Below are positions 8,339-16,890 of a DNA stretch of 64,000 bases, one piece after another; position 1 is the stretch's first letter, and every line of letters begins with the position of its first letter. The notes under the pieces are model-generated. The model was not told the origin of the DNA, ran no database searches, and saw only the letters and a program-made list of their open reading frames with translations. Position numbers and translations under genes: made by a program. This DNA comes from Bog-473 sp963809825 (GTDB lineage: Bacteria > Actinomycetota > Acidimicrobiia > Acidimicrobiales > RAAP-2), in NCBI GenBank assembly GCA_963809825.1, contig CAWELJ010000011.1:214492-278491 (forward strand), read 5' to 3'.

Positions 8339-9463
8339 TCAAGGCTCGACGCGCCGGGCCTCCGCATGCAGACGCACCCGGACGTCCGGAAAGATGCGGA
8401 GCATGAGCATCGTCGGTGAGGGGACCGCGAAGTCCCGGATGTCGAAGGCCTGCTCGCCGCTGATGACCAGCCGGTCGGACGACATTGCCTCGACACAGAC
8501 GGTGCCTTCCGCCGGCCGCGTGATCCCGTGGAACGTCAGTTCGCCGCGGAGCCTGTAGCGCGGGCCAGGGGCACTCGGCGCGCACTCTCGGAGCTCGACC
8601 GTCGCGGTCGGATGGCGACGCGCGTCGATCCGGCGTTGCAGTTCTGCGTCGTAGAGCTTGTTCCCCGAGCTCAGGCCCGACACGTCGATCGAGAGCCACC
8701 CCGAGGGCGGGATGCCGGTGTTGACGGCGCCGTCGACGATGGCCGCCTGCAGCGAGCCCGTGACGCCGATGGTGGCGAAGCAGATCGGCCCGACAGTCGA
8801 ACGAGCGTCGATGAGCACGGCCGACCGCTTGGGGTCGAGCGCGAATCGTTCGACCGGATGCGCCTCGAGATCGGCCTCCACCTCCACGCGTGATCTCTTG
8901 CTCGACCCAGATTCGTATGTGGGGGGCTCTCCGGAGTCCACCTCTCGCACGATCTCCTCCGGATCGCCGTCCAGGGGCAAGAGGCGCCGGCGCCACATGG
9001 TTGTCGTCGATACCGACGACCAGGCCATGTCCAGGTCGGAGTCCCAACCACCTTCGACCTCGGACAACACGGCATCGACCGTCCCGGTGGCCTGGTACCG
9101 GCGGATGACCTCACCCAGGTGGGCATGCTCTTCCCGGATCACCCCCATCCACACGCGCAGCACCCGCTGACCCAACACCGTCACCGAATACACCCGCCGT
9201 GCCTGCCCGGCGTGGCGATGTTCCGTCTCGATCTGCACCAGTTCGTCCCGCTCGAGCTGGGCCAGGGCTCGGTAGACCGCCGGGCGGTCGACTCGCCCGA
9301 AACGAAGGTCCTGCAACCGGGGTACGAGGCCGTAGCCGTAGCTGGGCTCCTCGGAGAGCAAGAGGAGTATGGCCGGCAACATGAACCGCCGTGGAGGCGC
9401 CAGCTCGAACCGGGCCACACCCTCCGTTGCCGGCGCCGCCGGATCCCACTGTCCCATGGCCAT
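8339..9463 (-). CDS. PadR-type winged-helix regulator fused to a YceI domain
   Basis: About 374 aa. Residues 20-160 read as a PadR-family DNA-binding unit (LPAILLLLSEEPSYGYGLV, VYRALAQLERDELVQ, RRVYSVTVLGQRVL). A linker of about 60 residues follows, then a YceI lipocalin-like domain to the end (GLSSGNKLYDAELQRRIDARR, LTFHGITRP, FDIRDF, LMLRIFPDVRV). YceI proteins bind polyisoprenoid lipids in a barrel. The YceI part is clearly paralogous to the stand-alone YceI at 16362-16877. The gene is divergent from the hydrogenase operon across a 160-bp gap, which suggests a ligand-sensing regulator of it. Starts at 9481 and 9457 are also possible. I know of no characterised PadR-YceI fusion. Confidence 0.85.
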   Translation of the reverse strand: MAMGQWDPAAPATEGVARFELAPPRRFMLPAILLLLSEEPSYGYGLVPRLQDLRFGRVDRPAVYRALAQLERDELVQIETEHRHAGQARRVYSVTVLGQRVLRVWMGVIREEHAHLGEVIRRYQATGTVDAVLSEVEGGWDSDLDMAWSSVSTTTMWRRRLLPLDGDPEEIVREVDSGEPPTYESGSSKRSRVEVEADLEAHPVERFALDPKRSAVLIDARSTVGPICFATIGVTGSLQAAIVDGAVNTGIPPSGWLSIDVSGLSSGNKLYDAELQRRIDARRHPTATVELRECAPSAPGPRYRLRGELTFHGITRPAEGTVCVEAMSSDRLVISGEQAFDIRDFAVPSPTMLMLRIFPDVRVRLHAEARRVEP

Positions 9464-9623
9464 GGCATCAGTGATCCTCATCCTGGTGGCACTGCGTGTC
9501 AACCGACCCGCGACGTGATTCTTGGCACAGGATGGTGCAAAAGACACCCATTTACACCGGTCGGCGTCGGGCTGAGACTGCATCCAGCCGCAACTTCGCG
9601 CGGCCACGAACGGGGAGGGCACC

Positions 9624-10679
9624 TTGACGGCGACTGACACCGCGACCGACGAGGCAGTAGTCCACGTCCTATGGATCAACGCTGGGCTCAGCTGCGACGG
9701 TGACTCCGTCGCACTGACGGCGGCGACCCAGCCGAGCATCGAGGAGATCGCCTTGGGCGCCCTGCCGGGACTGCCCAAGATCGCGGTCCACTGGCCTCTG
9801 ATCGACTTCGAGTGCGGTCCCGTTGGGGGGGCTGACGACTTCATCGAGTGGTTCTTCAAGGCGGACCGCGGGGAGCTCGATCCGTTCGTCCTCGTGGTCG
9901 AGGGGTCGATCCCCAACGAGGCCATCAAGAAGGAGGGCTACTGGTGCGGCTTCGGGAACAATCCCGACACCGACCAGCCCATGACGACGAGCGAGTGGCT
10001 CGACCGGCTCGCCCCGAAGGCACTCGTCGTGCTCGCCGCCGGGACCTGCGCCTGCTACGGCGGCATCCACGCCATGGCCGGCAACCCCACCGGGGCCATG
10101 GGGGTGCCCGACTACTTGGGCTGGGGCTGGACCTCCAAGGCCGGCATCCCCATCGTGTGCGTGCCTGGATGCCCGACCCACCCCGACAACCTGTCGGAGA
10201 CGATCCTGTACCTGCTGTACCAGGCGACCGGCCAGGCGCCGATGATCCCGCTCGACGATGCGCTACGGCCGCAGTGGCTGTTCGGAAACACCGTGCACGA
10301 GGGTTGTGATCGGGCGGGCTACTACGAGCAGGGTGAGTTCGCGACCGAGTACGGGTCGCCCAAGTGCATCGTGAAGCTCGGCTGTTGGGGACCGGTGGTC
10401 AAGTGCAACGTGCCCAAGCGGGGCTGGATCAACGGTGTCGGGGGCTGTCCCAACGTCGGGGGCATCTGCATCGGGTGCACGATGCCCGGCTTCCCGGACA
10501 AGTTCATGCCGTTCATGGACGAGCCACCCGGCTCCAAGGTGTCGACCTTGGCCAGCGGCCTCTACGGCAATGCGATTCGCGGACTCCGCAGGATCACCCT
10601 TCACACGCTCGATGACGAGCCGAAATGGCGGACACCGGCGAGTGACTTGACGACCGGCTACAAGAAGAACTGGAGGTAG
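9624..10679 (+). CDS. hhyS: [NiFe]-hydrogenase small subunit, group 1h
   Basis: A 351-aa electron-transfer subunit holding three Fe-S clusters. The N-terminal motif is C24-D-G-D27: the usual CxGC proximal-cluster pair has Asp in place of the second Cys, the 3Cys-1Asp ligation known from the actinobacterial-type enzyme. Other ligands include Cys64 (ECGP), GTCAC (142-144), PGCPTHP (183), HEGC (225-228) and the cysteines from 248 to 285. There is no Tat signal, as expected for this subgroup. A GGGGAGGG ribosome site precedes the TTG start. It is the first gene of the hydrogenase operon. Confidence 0.97.
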   Translation: MTATDTATDEAVVHVLWINAGLSCDGDSVALTAATQPSIEEIALGALPGLPKIAVHWPLIDFECGPVGGADDFIEWFFKADRGELDPFVLVVEGSIPNEAIKKEGYWCGFGNNPDTDQPMTTSEWLDRLAPKALVVLAAGTCACYGGIHAMAGNPTGAMGVPDYLGWGWTSKAGIPIVCVPGCPTHPDNLSETILYLLYQATGQAPMIPLDDALRPQWLFGNTVHEGCDRAGYYEQGEFATEYGSPKCIVKLGCWGPVVKCNVPKRGWINGVGGCPNVGGICIGCTMPGFPDKFMPFMDEPPGSKVSTLASGLYGNAIRGLRRITLHTLDDEPKWRTPASDLTTGYKKNWR

Positions 10680-10682
10680 GTG

Positions 10683-12473
10683 ATGGCGACCAAGAAGTTC
10701 ACCCAGGACAAGGACGGCCTGGTCGAGATGGCGTGGGACCCCATCACGCGCATCGTGGGGAGCCTTGGCATCTACACGAAGATCGACTTCGGCAAGGGGA
10801 AGGTGGCGGAGTGCCACAGCACGTCCTCCATCTTCCGTGGCTACAGCATTTTCATGAAGGGTAAGGACCCGCGTGATGCCCACTTCATCACGAGTCGGAT
10901 CTGCGGCATTTGCGGGGACAACCACGCCACGTGTTCGTGCTACACCCAGAACATGGCCTACGGCGTCCACCCACCTGCCCTGGGCGAGCAGATTGTGAAC
11001 CTGGGTGAGGCCGCCGAATACATGTTCGACCACAACATCTTCCAGGAGAACCTTGTCGGCGTGGACTTCTGCGAGAAGATGGTGGCCGAGACCAACCCGG
11101 GCGTGCTGGAGCAGGCCAACCGGACCGAGGCGCCCCACGCCGCAGAACACGGATACAAGACGATCGGTGACATCATGCGGTCGCTCAACCCGTTCTCGGG
11201 TGAATTCTACCGCGAAGCCCTCGTCGTGAGCCGCTACACGCGCGAGATGTTCTGCCTCATGGAGGGACGGCACGTGCACCCCTCCACCCTGTACCCGGGT
11301 GGAGTCGGCACGACGGCGACCATTCAGCTCTTCACCGACTACTACGCGCGCCTCATGCGCTATGTGGAGTTCATGAAGAAGGTCGTCCCGATGCACGATG
11401 ACCTCTTCGACTTCTTCTACGAGGCCATTCCCGGTTACGAAGAGGTGGGCCGGCGGCGCATTCTTCTCAATTGCTGGGGTGCATTCCAGGACCCGGAGGT
11501 CTGCAACTTCAAGTACGAGGACATGACCAGGTGGGGCCGCGCCATGGGCGTGACTCCGGGCGTCGTGGTGGACGGCAAGCTGGTCACGAACGACCTGGTC
11601 GAAATCAACCTGGGCATCCGGATCCTGCTCGGCCACTCCTTCTATGACGACTGGGAGGACCAGGAGATGTTCGTCACGCGGGATCCCCTGGGCAATCCGG
11701 TCGACCGGCGGCACCCCTGGAACCAGCACACCAACCCCCAGCCGCAGAAGCGCGACTTCGACGGCAACTACAGCTGGGTGATGGCGCCCAGGTGGTTCGA
11801 CGGGAAGGACCACCTGGCACTGGACACCGGCGGCGGGCCCCTCGCCCGGCTGTGGTCCACCGCACTGTCCGGCCTGGTCGACACGGAACACCTCAAGGCC
11901 ACTGGCACTTCCGTCCAGATCCACCTGCCCAAGACGGCGCTGAAGGGCCCCGTCGACCTGGAGTGGAAGATCCCCCAGTGGTCCAACACGATCGAGCGGG
12001 ACCGGGCCCGGTCCTACTTCCAGGCCTACGCGGCGGCGGCGGCGCTCGATTTCATCGAGCTGGCGCTCAAGGACGTCCGAGCGGGCAAGACGAAGACGTG
12101 GGAATCTTTCGAGGTGCCGGACGAGGGGATTGGCTGCGGGTTCACCGAGGCGGTGCGGGGAGTGCTCTCCCACCACATGGTGATCAAGGGCGGCAAGATC
12201 GCCAACTACCACCCGTACCCACCGACGCCGTGGAACGCCAACCCCCGCGACAGCTACGGGACCCCCGGACCCTACGAAGACGCCGTGATCGACACGCCCA
12301 TCTTCGAGGAGAACCCCCCCGAGAAATTCAAGGGCATCGACATCATGAGATCGGTGCGCAGTTTCGACCCGTGTCTGCCCTGCGGTGTGCACATGTATCT
12401 GGGCAAGGGCAAGGTGCTGCGGAAGATGCACTCCCCCACCCAGGTGGTCGGTGCCGACGACCTGAGCTGCTGA
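10683..12473 (+). CDS. hhyL: [NiFe]-hydrogenase large subunit, group 1h
   Basis: A 596-aa catalytic subunit that oxidises H2 at the NiFe(CN)2CO site. The two Ni-binding Cys pairs are RICGIC (C74, C77) and DPCLPCGVH (C564, C567). A 26-residue tail follows the final His570. It is the peptide normally removed by a maturation protease, and such a protease is encoded downstream. The ATG at 10683 is chosen because GGAGG lies six bases before it; a GTG one codon earlier is also open. The gene starts 3 bp after the small subunit gene. The type is linked to high-affinity oxidation of trace H2 feeding the quinone pool. Confidence 0.98.
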   Translation: MATKKFTQDKDGLVEMAWDPITRIVGSLGIYTKIDFGKGKVAECHSTSSIFRGYSIFMKGKDPRDAHFITSRICGICGDNHATCSCYTQNMAYGVHPPALGEQIVNLGEAAEYMFDHNIFQENLVGVDFCEKMVAETNPGVLEQANRTEAPHAAEHGYKTIGDIMRSLNPFSGEFYREALVVSRYTREMFCLMEGRHVHPSTLYPGGVGTTATIQLFTDYYARLMRYVEFMKKVVPMHDDLFDFFYEAIPGYEEVGRRRILLNCWGAFQDPEVCNFKYEDMTRWGRAMGVTPGVVVDGKLVTNDLVEINLGIRILLGHSFYDDWEDQEMFVTRDPLGNPVDRRHPWNQHTNPQPQKRDFDGNYSWVMAPRWFDGKDHLALDTGGGPLARLWSTALSGLVDTEHLKATGTSVQIHLPKTALKGPVDLEWKIPQWSNTIERDRARSYFQAYAAAAALDFIELALKDVRAGKTKTWESFEVPDEGIGCGFTEAVRGVLSHHMVIKGGKIANYHPYPPTPWNANPRDSYGTPGPYEDAVIDTPIFEENPPEKFKGIDIMRSVRSFDPCLPCGVHMYLGKGKVLRKMHSPTQVVGADDLSC

Positions 12474-12486
12474 GACCCGGGGAGAG

Positions 12487-13053
12487 ATGCCTGAACCACA
12501 GAACCTCCGGGCGACCGGCGATCGGATCGAGCAGGCACTCACGGCGTTGCACGCACACGGGGATCCCCGGACCATCGATCTCGCCGAGGAGTTGCTCCGT
12601 CTGGTCGGCGAGCTGTACGGGGCGGGATATGCCCGTGTCATGGAGTTGGCCCGGGAGCACGACCCCCGGCTGATGGACGCGCTCGTCGAGGACGAGCTCG
12701 TCGCGAGCCTTCTCCTCGTTCAGGGCCTTCACCCGGAATCGGTCGACAACCGGGTGGAGGCCGCTCTGGTCTCGGTCCGACCCTTGCTGGCCCAGCACGG
12801 GGGAGATGTCGAGCTCCTCGGCATCGACGACGAGCTCGGCGCGGTCAAGTTGCGCCTGCTGGGCAGCTGTGACGGTTGCCCGTCCTCCGCGAGCACCCTG
12901 CAGGGTGCGGTCGAGGCCGCCATCCTCGAGGCGGCTCCCGAGATCGTTCGCATCGTGGTTGCTGCGCCAACTCCCCCAATGACCAGCATCCCGGTCTCGC
13001 TGGTGGCCAAGCCGACGTACGACGACTGTCCGGCGGAGGTGGTGCGAGCGTGA
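12487..13053 (+). CDS. NifU-type Fe-S scaffold domain protein
   Basis: A 188-aa protein. The C-terminal half (about 90-160) is a NifU C-terminal domain with LRLLGSCDGCPSS, in which the CxxC pair can hold a transient [4Fe-4S] cluster. The N-terminal 90 residues are helical and not recognised. Its position directly behind the catalytic subunits suggests it serves the cluster-rich small subunit. GGGGAGAG sits next to the start. Its stop overlaps the next GTG start. Confidence 0.9.
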   Translation: MPEPQNLRATGDRIEQALTALHAHGDPRTIDLAEELLRLVGELYGAGYARVMELAREHDPRLMDALVEDELVASLLLVQGLHPESVDNRVEAALVSVRPLLAQHGGDVELLGIDDELGAVKLRLLGSCDGCPSSASTLQGAVEAAILEAAPEIVRIVVAAPTPPMTSIPVSLVAKPTYDDCPAEVVRA

Positions 13054-13673
13054 ACGACCCCTTGGCGGTGCTGCAGCGCATACGCGAAACCCGTCCCCGC
13101 GACGTGCCCCGGGCCGGCGAGGCGTGTGAGCTGTGCATGCAACCGATCCCGGAACGACACGGCCACCTGGTCGACCTCGAGGCGCGGAACCTCCTGTGTG
13201 CCTGCCGGGGATGCCACCTCCTCTTCTCGTCCCAGGGTGCCGGTGGCGGGCACTTCCGCAGCGTCCCCGATCGCTACCTCTCGTTCCCGGACTTCCGGCT
13301 GTCCCCAGCCCAGTGGGACAGCCTCCAGATCCCCGTCAGCGTGGCCTTCTTCTTCTTGAATTCGACCCTGGGCCGGATCGCCGCCTTCTATCCCGGGCCG
13401 GCAGGTGCCACCGAGTCCGAATTGCCGCTCGACACGTGGGCCGACGTCGTCGACGCCAACCCCCGGCTGGCAACGATGCAGCCAGACGTCGAGGCCTTCC
13501 TCGTCCGGTCCAAGAAGGGTCAGGGAGGAGCCGACTGTTACCTCGTTCCCATCGATGCCTGCTACGAGCTGGTCGGCCATCTCCGCCTGCTCTGGCGGGG
13601 CTTCGACGGCGGAACGGAGGCCAACGCCAAACTCGATGCGTTCTTCGACGACGTGGAGCGCAGGGCGACATGA
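13050..13673 (+). CDS. DUF5947-like hydrogenase-operon protein
   Basis: A 207-aa protein that begins with a Cys-rich head: CELC and, 26 residues on, CACRGC, with HGHLVD between. This could form a zinc or Fe-S site. The remainder is an alpha/beta domain without a catalytic motif I recognise. It resembles the DUF5947 family, which I recall from actinobacterial hydrogenase operons. The GTG start overlaps the previous stop (GTGA), and its own stop overlaps the next ATG, so its output is tied to that of its neighbours. A part in maturation or electron transfer is an inference from position only. Confidence 0.85.
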   Translation: MNDPLAVLQRIRETRPRDVPRAGEACELCMQPIPERHGHLVDLEARNLLCACRGCHLLFSSQGAGGGHFRSVPDRYLSFPDFRLSPAQWDSLQIPVSVAFFFLNSTLGRIAAFYPGPAGATESELPLDTWADVVDANPRLATMQPDVEAFLVRSKKGQGGADCYLVPIDACYELVGHLRLLWRGFDGGTEANAKLDAFFDDVERRAT

Positions 13674-14311
13674 CCAGCCTGGCGTTCAAGGTGATCGGGG
13701 CCGAAGCAGAGCCTCACGCTGCCGTGCCGACCATCATGTTCCGACTCCACGTCGAAGAGGCCGCGCACCTCCGCGTCCATGCGATCGCCTTGCGCAGCCA
13801 GATCCGGATCGAACCGCAGCGGCGGCGCTACTCGGTCGAGGAGGAGGAGCGACTGTACGAGCTCTTCGGAGAGACACCCCAATGGGGAGATTCCCTCCGT
13901 CCGTTCCTGTGGACGCACGTCGCGACCACCGTCGGTGGCTTCGACGGCACCGCCGAATTCGATATGCCGGTGGAATGTACCTACGACTTCGAAGTTGCAG
14001 GCTCCAAGTACCTACACTCGCTCGCCGGCGGCGACATCCCGCTGCTCTTCTTGTTCTCGGGCACCGCCTTCACGCGTGGTGAATCGGGATTCTCGGCCGA
14101 GCCTCTCTCGTGGTCGTCGGAGGCCTCCTACAAACTGCCGGTCTCGGTGTGGCGCTCCGTGATGGACCTCTACTTCCCTGGCAGCGGTTACGTCCGCGTC
14201 CGCCGCGACACGTTGGACCAGTTGCAACGGTACAAGGCCGTGCGCGGGCTTCCGACATGGGATCAGGCCTTCGAACAGCTGCTCAAGGAAGCCGCGGGCG
14301 GAGCGCCATGA
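13670..14311 (+). CDS. DUF6084-like hydrogenase-operon protein
   Basis: A 213-aa soluble protein with no signal peptide or membrane helix. It looks like one globular beta-rich domain (FRLHVEEAAHLRVHAIALR, LLFLFSGTAF, VSVWRSVMDLYFP). It resembles DUF6084, seen next to DUF5947 in group 1h hydrogenase clusters. There are no conserved Cys pairs, so a metal-site role is unlikely; a structural or assembly role is more plausible. It joins both neighbours through ATGA overlaps. Confidence 0.8.
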   Translation: MTSLAFKVIGAEAEPHAAVPTIMFRLHVEEAAHLRVHAIALRSQIRIEPQRRRYSVEEEERLYELFGETPQWGDSLRPFLWTHVATTVGGFDGTAEFDMPVECTYDFEVAGSKYLHSLAGGDIPLLFLFSGTAFTRGESGFSAEPLSWSSEASYKLPVSVWRSVMDLYFPGSGYVRVRRDTLDQLQRYKAVRGLPTWDQAFEQLLKEAAGGAP

Positions 14312-15708
14312 GCACCGGCGCCACCGATCGCTTTGCGTCGGCCCGGACCGTCGCCGACGCCGTGCTTTACGAGGGCTACGTGCTCTACCCCTATCGGGCT
14401 TCGTCGAGGAAGAATCAACTGCGCTTTCAGTGGGGCGTGCTGACCCCCCGGGCGTTCTGTGAGGCGAGCGGCTCGGAACGGTGGTCCACGCGGACAGAGT
14501 GCTTGCTCGACCCCGGGAGAGAGCCCGTGCTCTCGGCCCGGATCCGCTGCCTGCAGGTCCAGCACCGGAGCGTCGAGGCGTCGACCGCACCGGACGGCGC
14601 CGGGACGGCGGCGGCTCCGGTGTTCGAACCGGTGGACTCACTCGAGGTGAACGGCACGGTGCACGCCGAATGGGACGAGGCCGTCGACCAGGTGGTGGAC
14701 CTTCCACCCCTTGCGCTTCCGCTCTCCTGGGACGTTGAGCGCACATCGGACTTCACCTTCCCCGCCGGCATCGAGCACGAGTTGCTCCGATCACCCGATG
14801 GCACGGTGGCCGGCCGCTTCGTCCGGCGGCGCGAACACGTCCAGGGCATCGTCCGCGTCGCCACCGAGCGACCAGATCCGGGCCGGCCGTACGTGAAGGT
14901 CACAGTCAGCGTCGAGAACACGACCGAATGGAACGGGGTCAGCCTCCGCCGGGACGACGCCATCGGCCAGAGCCTGGTGGCCCTCCACACAATGCTGGCC
15001 GTCGACGGAGGCCGGTTCATCTCCCTGCTCGACCCGCCCGCCGACGCCGCGACTTCCGTCGCGGCCTGCCGCAGTGACGGCAGCTATCCCGTGCTCATCG
15101 GCAACGAAGACGTCGTGCTCGCCTCCCCCATCATCCTCTACGACCACCCCGAGGTCGCTCCCCAGAGCCCCGGCGACCTCTACGACTCACTCGAGATCGA
15201 CGAGATCCTCGCGCTCCGGGTGATGACCCTGACCGAGGACGAAAAGTCCGAAGCGCGTGGCACGGACCCGAGGGCGGCCGCCATCATCGACCGGTGCGAC
15301 GCCCTGTCGGCCGAGACACTCAGCCAGCTGCACGGCCAGATGAAGCCAGTCGCGTTCGAAGCCGACCCCGACGGGGACGGCGAACTCCCGCCGGTCCCGT
15401 GGTGGGATCCCGAGGCCGATGCCGCCGTCGATCCGTGGACGGAGACGGTCGTGGTGTCCGGCACGGTTGTCACCAAGGGAACCGCCGTGCGTCTCCGGCC
15501 GTCCCAGCGCTCGGACGCCCAGGACATGTTCCTCAATGCGATGAGTGCCACGGTGGCGGGCGTCTTCACGGACGTGGACGGAGAGCTCCACGTCGCCGTC
15601 ACCCTGGACGACGACCCCGCCACCGCGGAACTGAGGTGGCAAGGTCGCTACCTGTTCTTCCACCCGGACGAGGTCGAACCCCTGGTCGACCAGGAGCAGC
15701 GGCCGTGA
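14308..15708 (+). CDS. Hydrogenase-operon protein of unknown function (466 aa)
   Basis: I do not recognise a named domain. The protein is soluble. It begins with a short segment typical of this gene in such operons (VADAVLYEGYVLYPYR, KNQLRFQWGVLTP), has a beta-rich middle with VEN.T.W, and ends near a segment that reads like a small beta barrel (GTVVTKGTAVRLRP..., ELRWQGRYLFFHPDEVEPL). No catalytic motif stands out. ATGA and GTGA overlaps on both sides, and its place just before the maturation protease, argue for a direct part in making or anchoring the hydrogenase. Confidence 0.8.
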   Translation: MSTGATDRFASARTVADAVLYEGYVLYPYRASSRKNQLRFQWGVLTPRAFCEASGSERWSTRTECLLDPGREPVLSARIRCLQVQHRSVEASTAPDGAGTAAAPVFEPVDSLEVNGTVHAEWDEAVDQVVDLPPLALPLSWDVERTSDFTFPAGIEHELLRSPDGTVAGRFVRRREHVQGIVRVATERPDPGRPYVKVTVSVENTTEWNGVSLRRDDAIGQSLVALHTMLAVDGGRFISLLDPPADAATSVAACRSDGSYPVLIGNEDVVLASPIILYDHPEVAPQSPGDLYDSLEIDEILALRVMTLTEDEKSEARGTDPRAAAIIDRCDALSAETLSQLHGQMKPVAFEADPDGDGELPPVPWWDPEADAAVDPWTETVVVSGTVVTKGTAVRLRPSQRSDAQDMFLNAMSATVAGVFTDVDGELHVAVTLDDDPATAELRWQGRYLFFHPDEVEPLVDQEQRP

Positions 15709-16205
15709 CGGGCGGCGTGCTCATCGCCGGCATCGGCAATGTGTTCCAGACCGACGATGCCTTCGGGGTCGCGGTGGCGGGACGCCTCAGCCGGCGGGAG
15801 CTGCCTGCCGGGGTGCGGGCCGAGGACTTCGGCATCCGCGGGGTACACCTGGCCTACGAGCTCCTCGAGGGCTACGACGCCTTGATCCTCGTCGACGCCG
15901 TGCCCATGGGTGACGTCCCCGGTACCCTCGCCGTGATTGAACCGGACGTCGGGTCGCACCACCCGTTCGACGTCGGGGTCCCCGTCGTCGACGCCCACAC
16001 GATGAGCCCCGAGGCCGTCCTTACCGCCCTGTCCCACCTCGGGGGGTCCGTCGAACGGATCCGGATCGTCGGCTGCCAACCGGCCGACCTGGGTGACGGC
16101 ATGGGCCTGACGCCGCCGGTCGAAGCCGCCGTAGACCGTGCGGTGGACCTCTGTCTCGAACTCGCAGCCGACATCGTCCAACTCACCGGAAAGGAGAACC
16201 CCTGA
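15705..16205 (+). CDS. Hydrogenase maturation protease
   Basis: A 166-aa HyaD/HybD/HycI-type endopeptidase that removes the C-terminal peptide of the large subunit after nickel insertion. It has the opening GIGNVFQTDDAFG, with the first metal-sensing Asp, and LVDAVPMGDVPG with the second. DAHTMSPEAVL follows, where the family has a His ligand. Its substrate is presumably the 26-residue tail of the large subunit in this operon. The GTG start overlaps the preceding stop. Confidence 0.93.
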   Translation: MTGGVLIAGIGNVFQTDDAFGVAVAGRLSRRELPAGVRAEDFGIRGVHLAYELLEGYDALILVDAVPMGDVPGTLAVIEPDVGSHHPFDVGVPVVDAHTMSPEAVLTALSHLGGSVERIRIVGCQPADLGDGMGLTPPVEAAVDRAVDLCLELAADIVQLTGKENP

Positions 16206-16309
16206 TGATCCGTCGTCTCGTCGCCTCGCTGCTCCTGGCCGCCGTCGCAGGCCTCGTCTTGCGGTCGTTGCCCGACATCGCTCGTTACCTCAAGATGAGG
16301 GAGATGTAG
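16205..16309 (+). CDS. 34-aa single-helix membrane protein (DUF6893-like)
   Basis: A very short gene. After MIRR comes a hydrophobic helix of about 16 residues, LVASLLLAAVAGLVLRSL, and then a charged tail ending RYLKMREM. The ATG lies inside the overlap TGATG with the protease stop, so translation is coupled. It resembles the DUF6893 small proteins found in hydrogenase operons. It could anchor the soluble hydrogenase at the membrane or near the quinone pool; that is inference. Confidence 0.75.
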   Translation: MIRRLVASLLLAAVAGLVLRSLPDIARYLKMREM

Positions 16310-16361
16310 GTGGCCATCCTCGGTGGCGCCCGATCCATCGGACTCAGGCGAACATAGCGCT

Positions 16362-16877
16362 GTGGCCACGTACCGCATATCCCCCGATCGCTCCCACGTG
16401 TGGATCGACGCGCGGTCAAACGTGCATCCCATCCACTCGAGCACCAGTGGCCTGGAGGGTTTCGTGGAACTGACGCTCGCGCCCGACGGCACGGTCGACC
16501 TCACGTCACAGCCGGGCGGGCGGCTCTCCCTGGCGGTCGACCGCTTGAGCTCGGGCAACCGATTGGAGGACCGCGAGCTCCACAAGAGGATCGAGGCGCG
16601 CCGGTACCCCACGATCGACGGCGTCCTCGCGCACATGGAGAAGGACGGTACTCAGGCCAGCTACAAGGTCAAGGGAGACATCACCTTCCGCGGTGTGACT
16701 CGGCCCCACGAGGACGTCATGGTCATTCGGCGCCTCGATGACCAGACCATAAGCCTCGAAGGGTCATCGCGGTTCGACATCCGTGAGTTCGGCATGCAGC
16801 CACCCCGAGTGCTGATGCTGAAGGTCGAGCCCGAAGTGGACATCAGGGTCGAGATCATCGCCGCAGAGCAGGCGTAG
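16362..16877 (+). CDS. YceI-family lipid-binding protein
   Basis: A protein of about 171 aa forming one YceI barrel (YRISPDRSHVWIDARS at the start, then LSSGNRLEDRELHKRIEARR, ITFRGVTRP, FDIREFGMQPPRVLMLK). The family binds isoprenoid chains. Most members are exported, but no signal peptide is seen here, which suggests a cytoplasmic form. It shares its distinctive signature (LSSGN-x-L-x-D-x-EL, then LMLK/LMLR) with the YceI half of the divergent PadR fusion. The GTG at 16362 fits the start of the domain; a GTG at 16323 is an alternative. Confidence 0.88.
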   Translation: MATYRISPDRSHVWIDARSNVHPIHSSTSGLEGFVELTLAPDGTVDLTSQPGGRLSLAVDRLSSGNRLEDRELHKRIEARRYPTIDGVLAHMEKDGTQASYKVKGDITFRGVTRPHEDVMVIRRLDDQTISLEGSSRFDIREFGMQPPRVLMLKVEPEVDIRVEIIAAEQA

Positions 16878-16890
16878 GAGGACGACGGAC

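Noticed and set aside
9530..9548. A sigma-54-like promoter (TTGGCAC ... GTGCA) ahead of the hydrogenase operon
   Set aside because: The GG and GC elements are 11 rather than 10 bases apart, the -12 part is poor, and most actinobacteria lack sigma-54. It may still be part of a regulator site.
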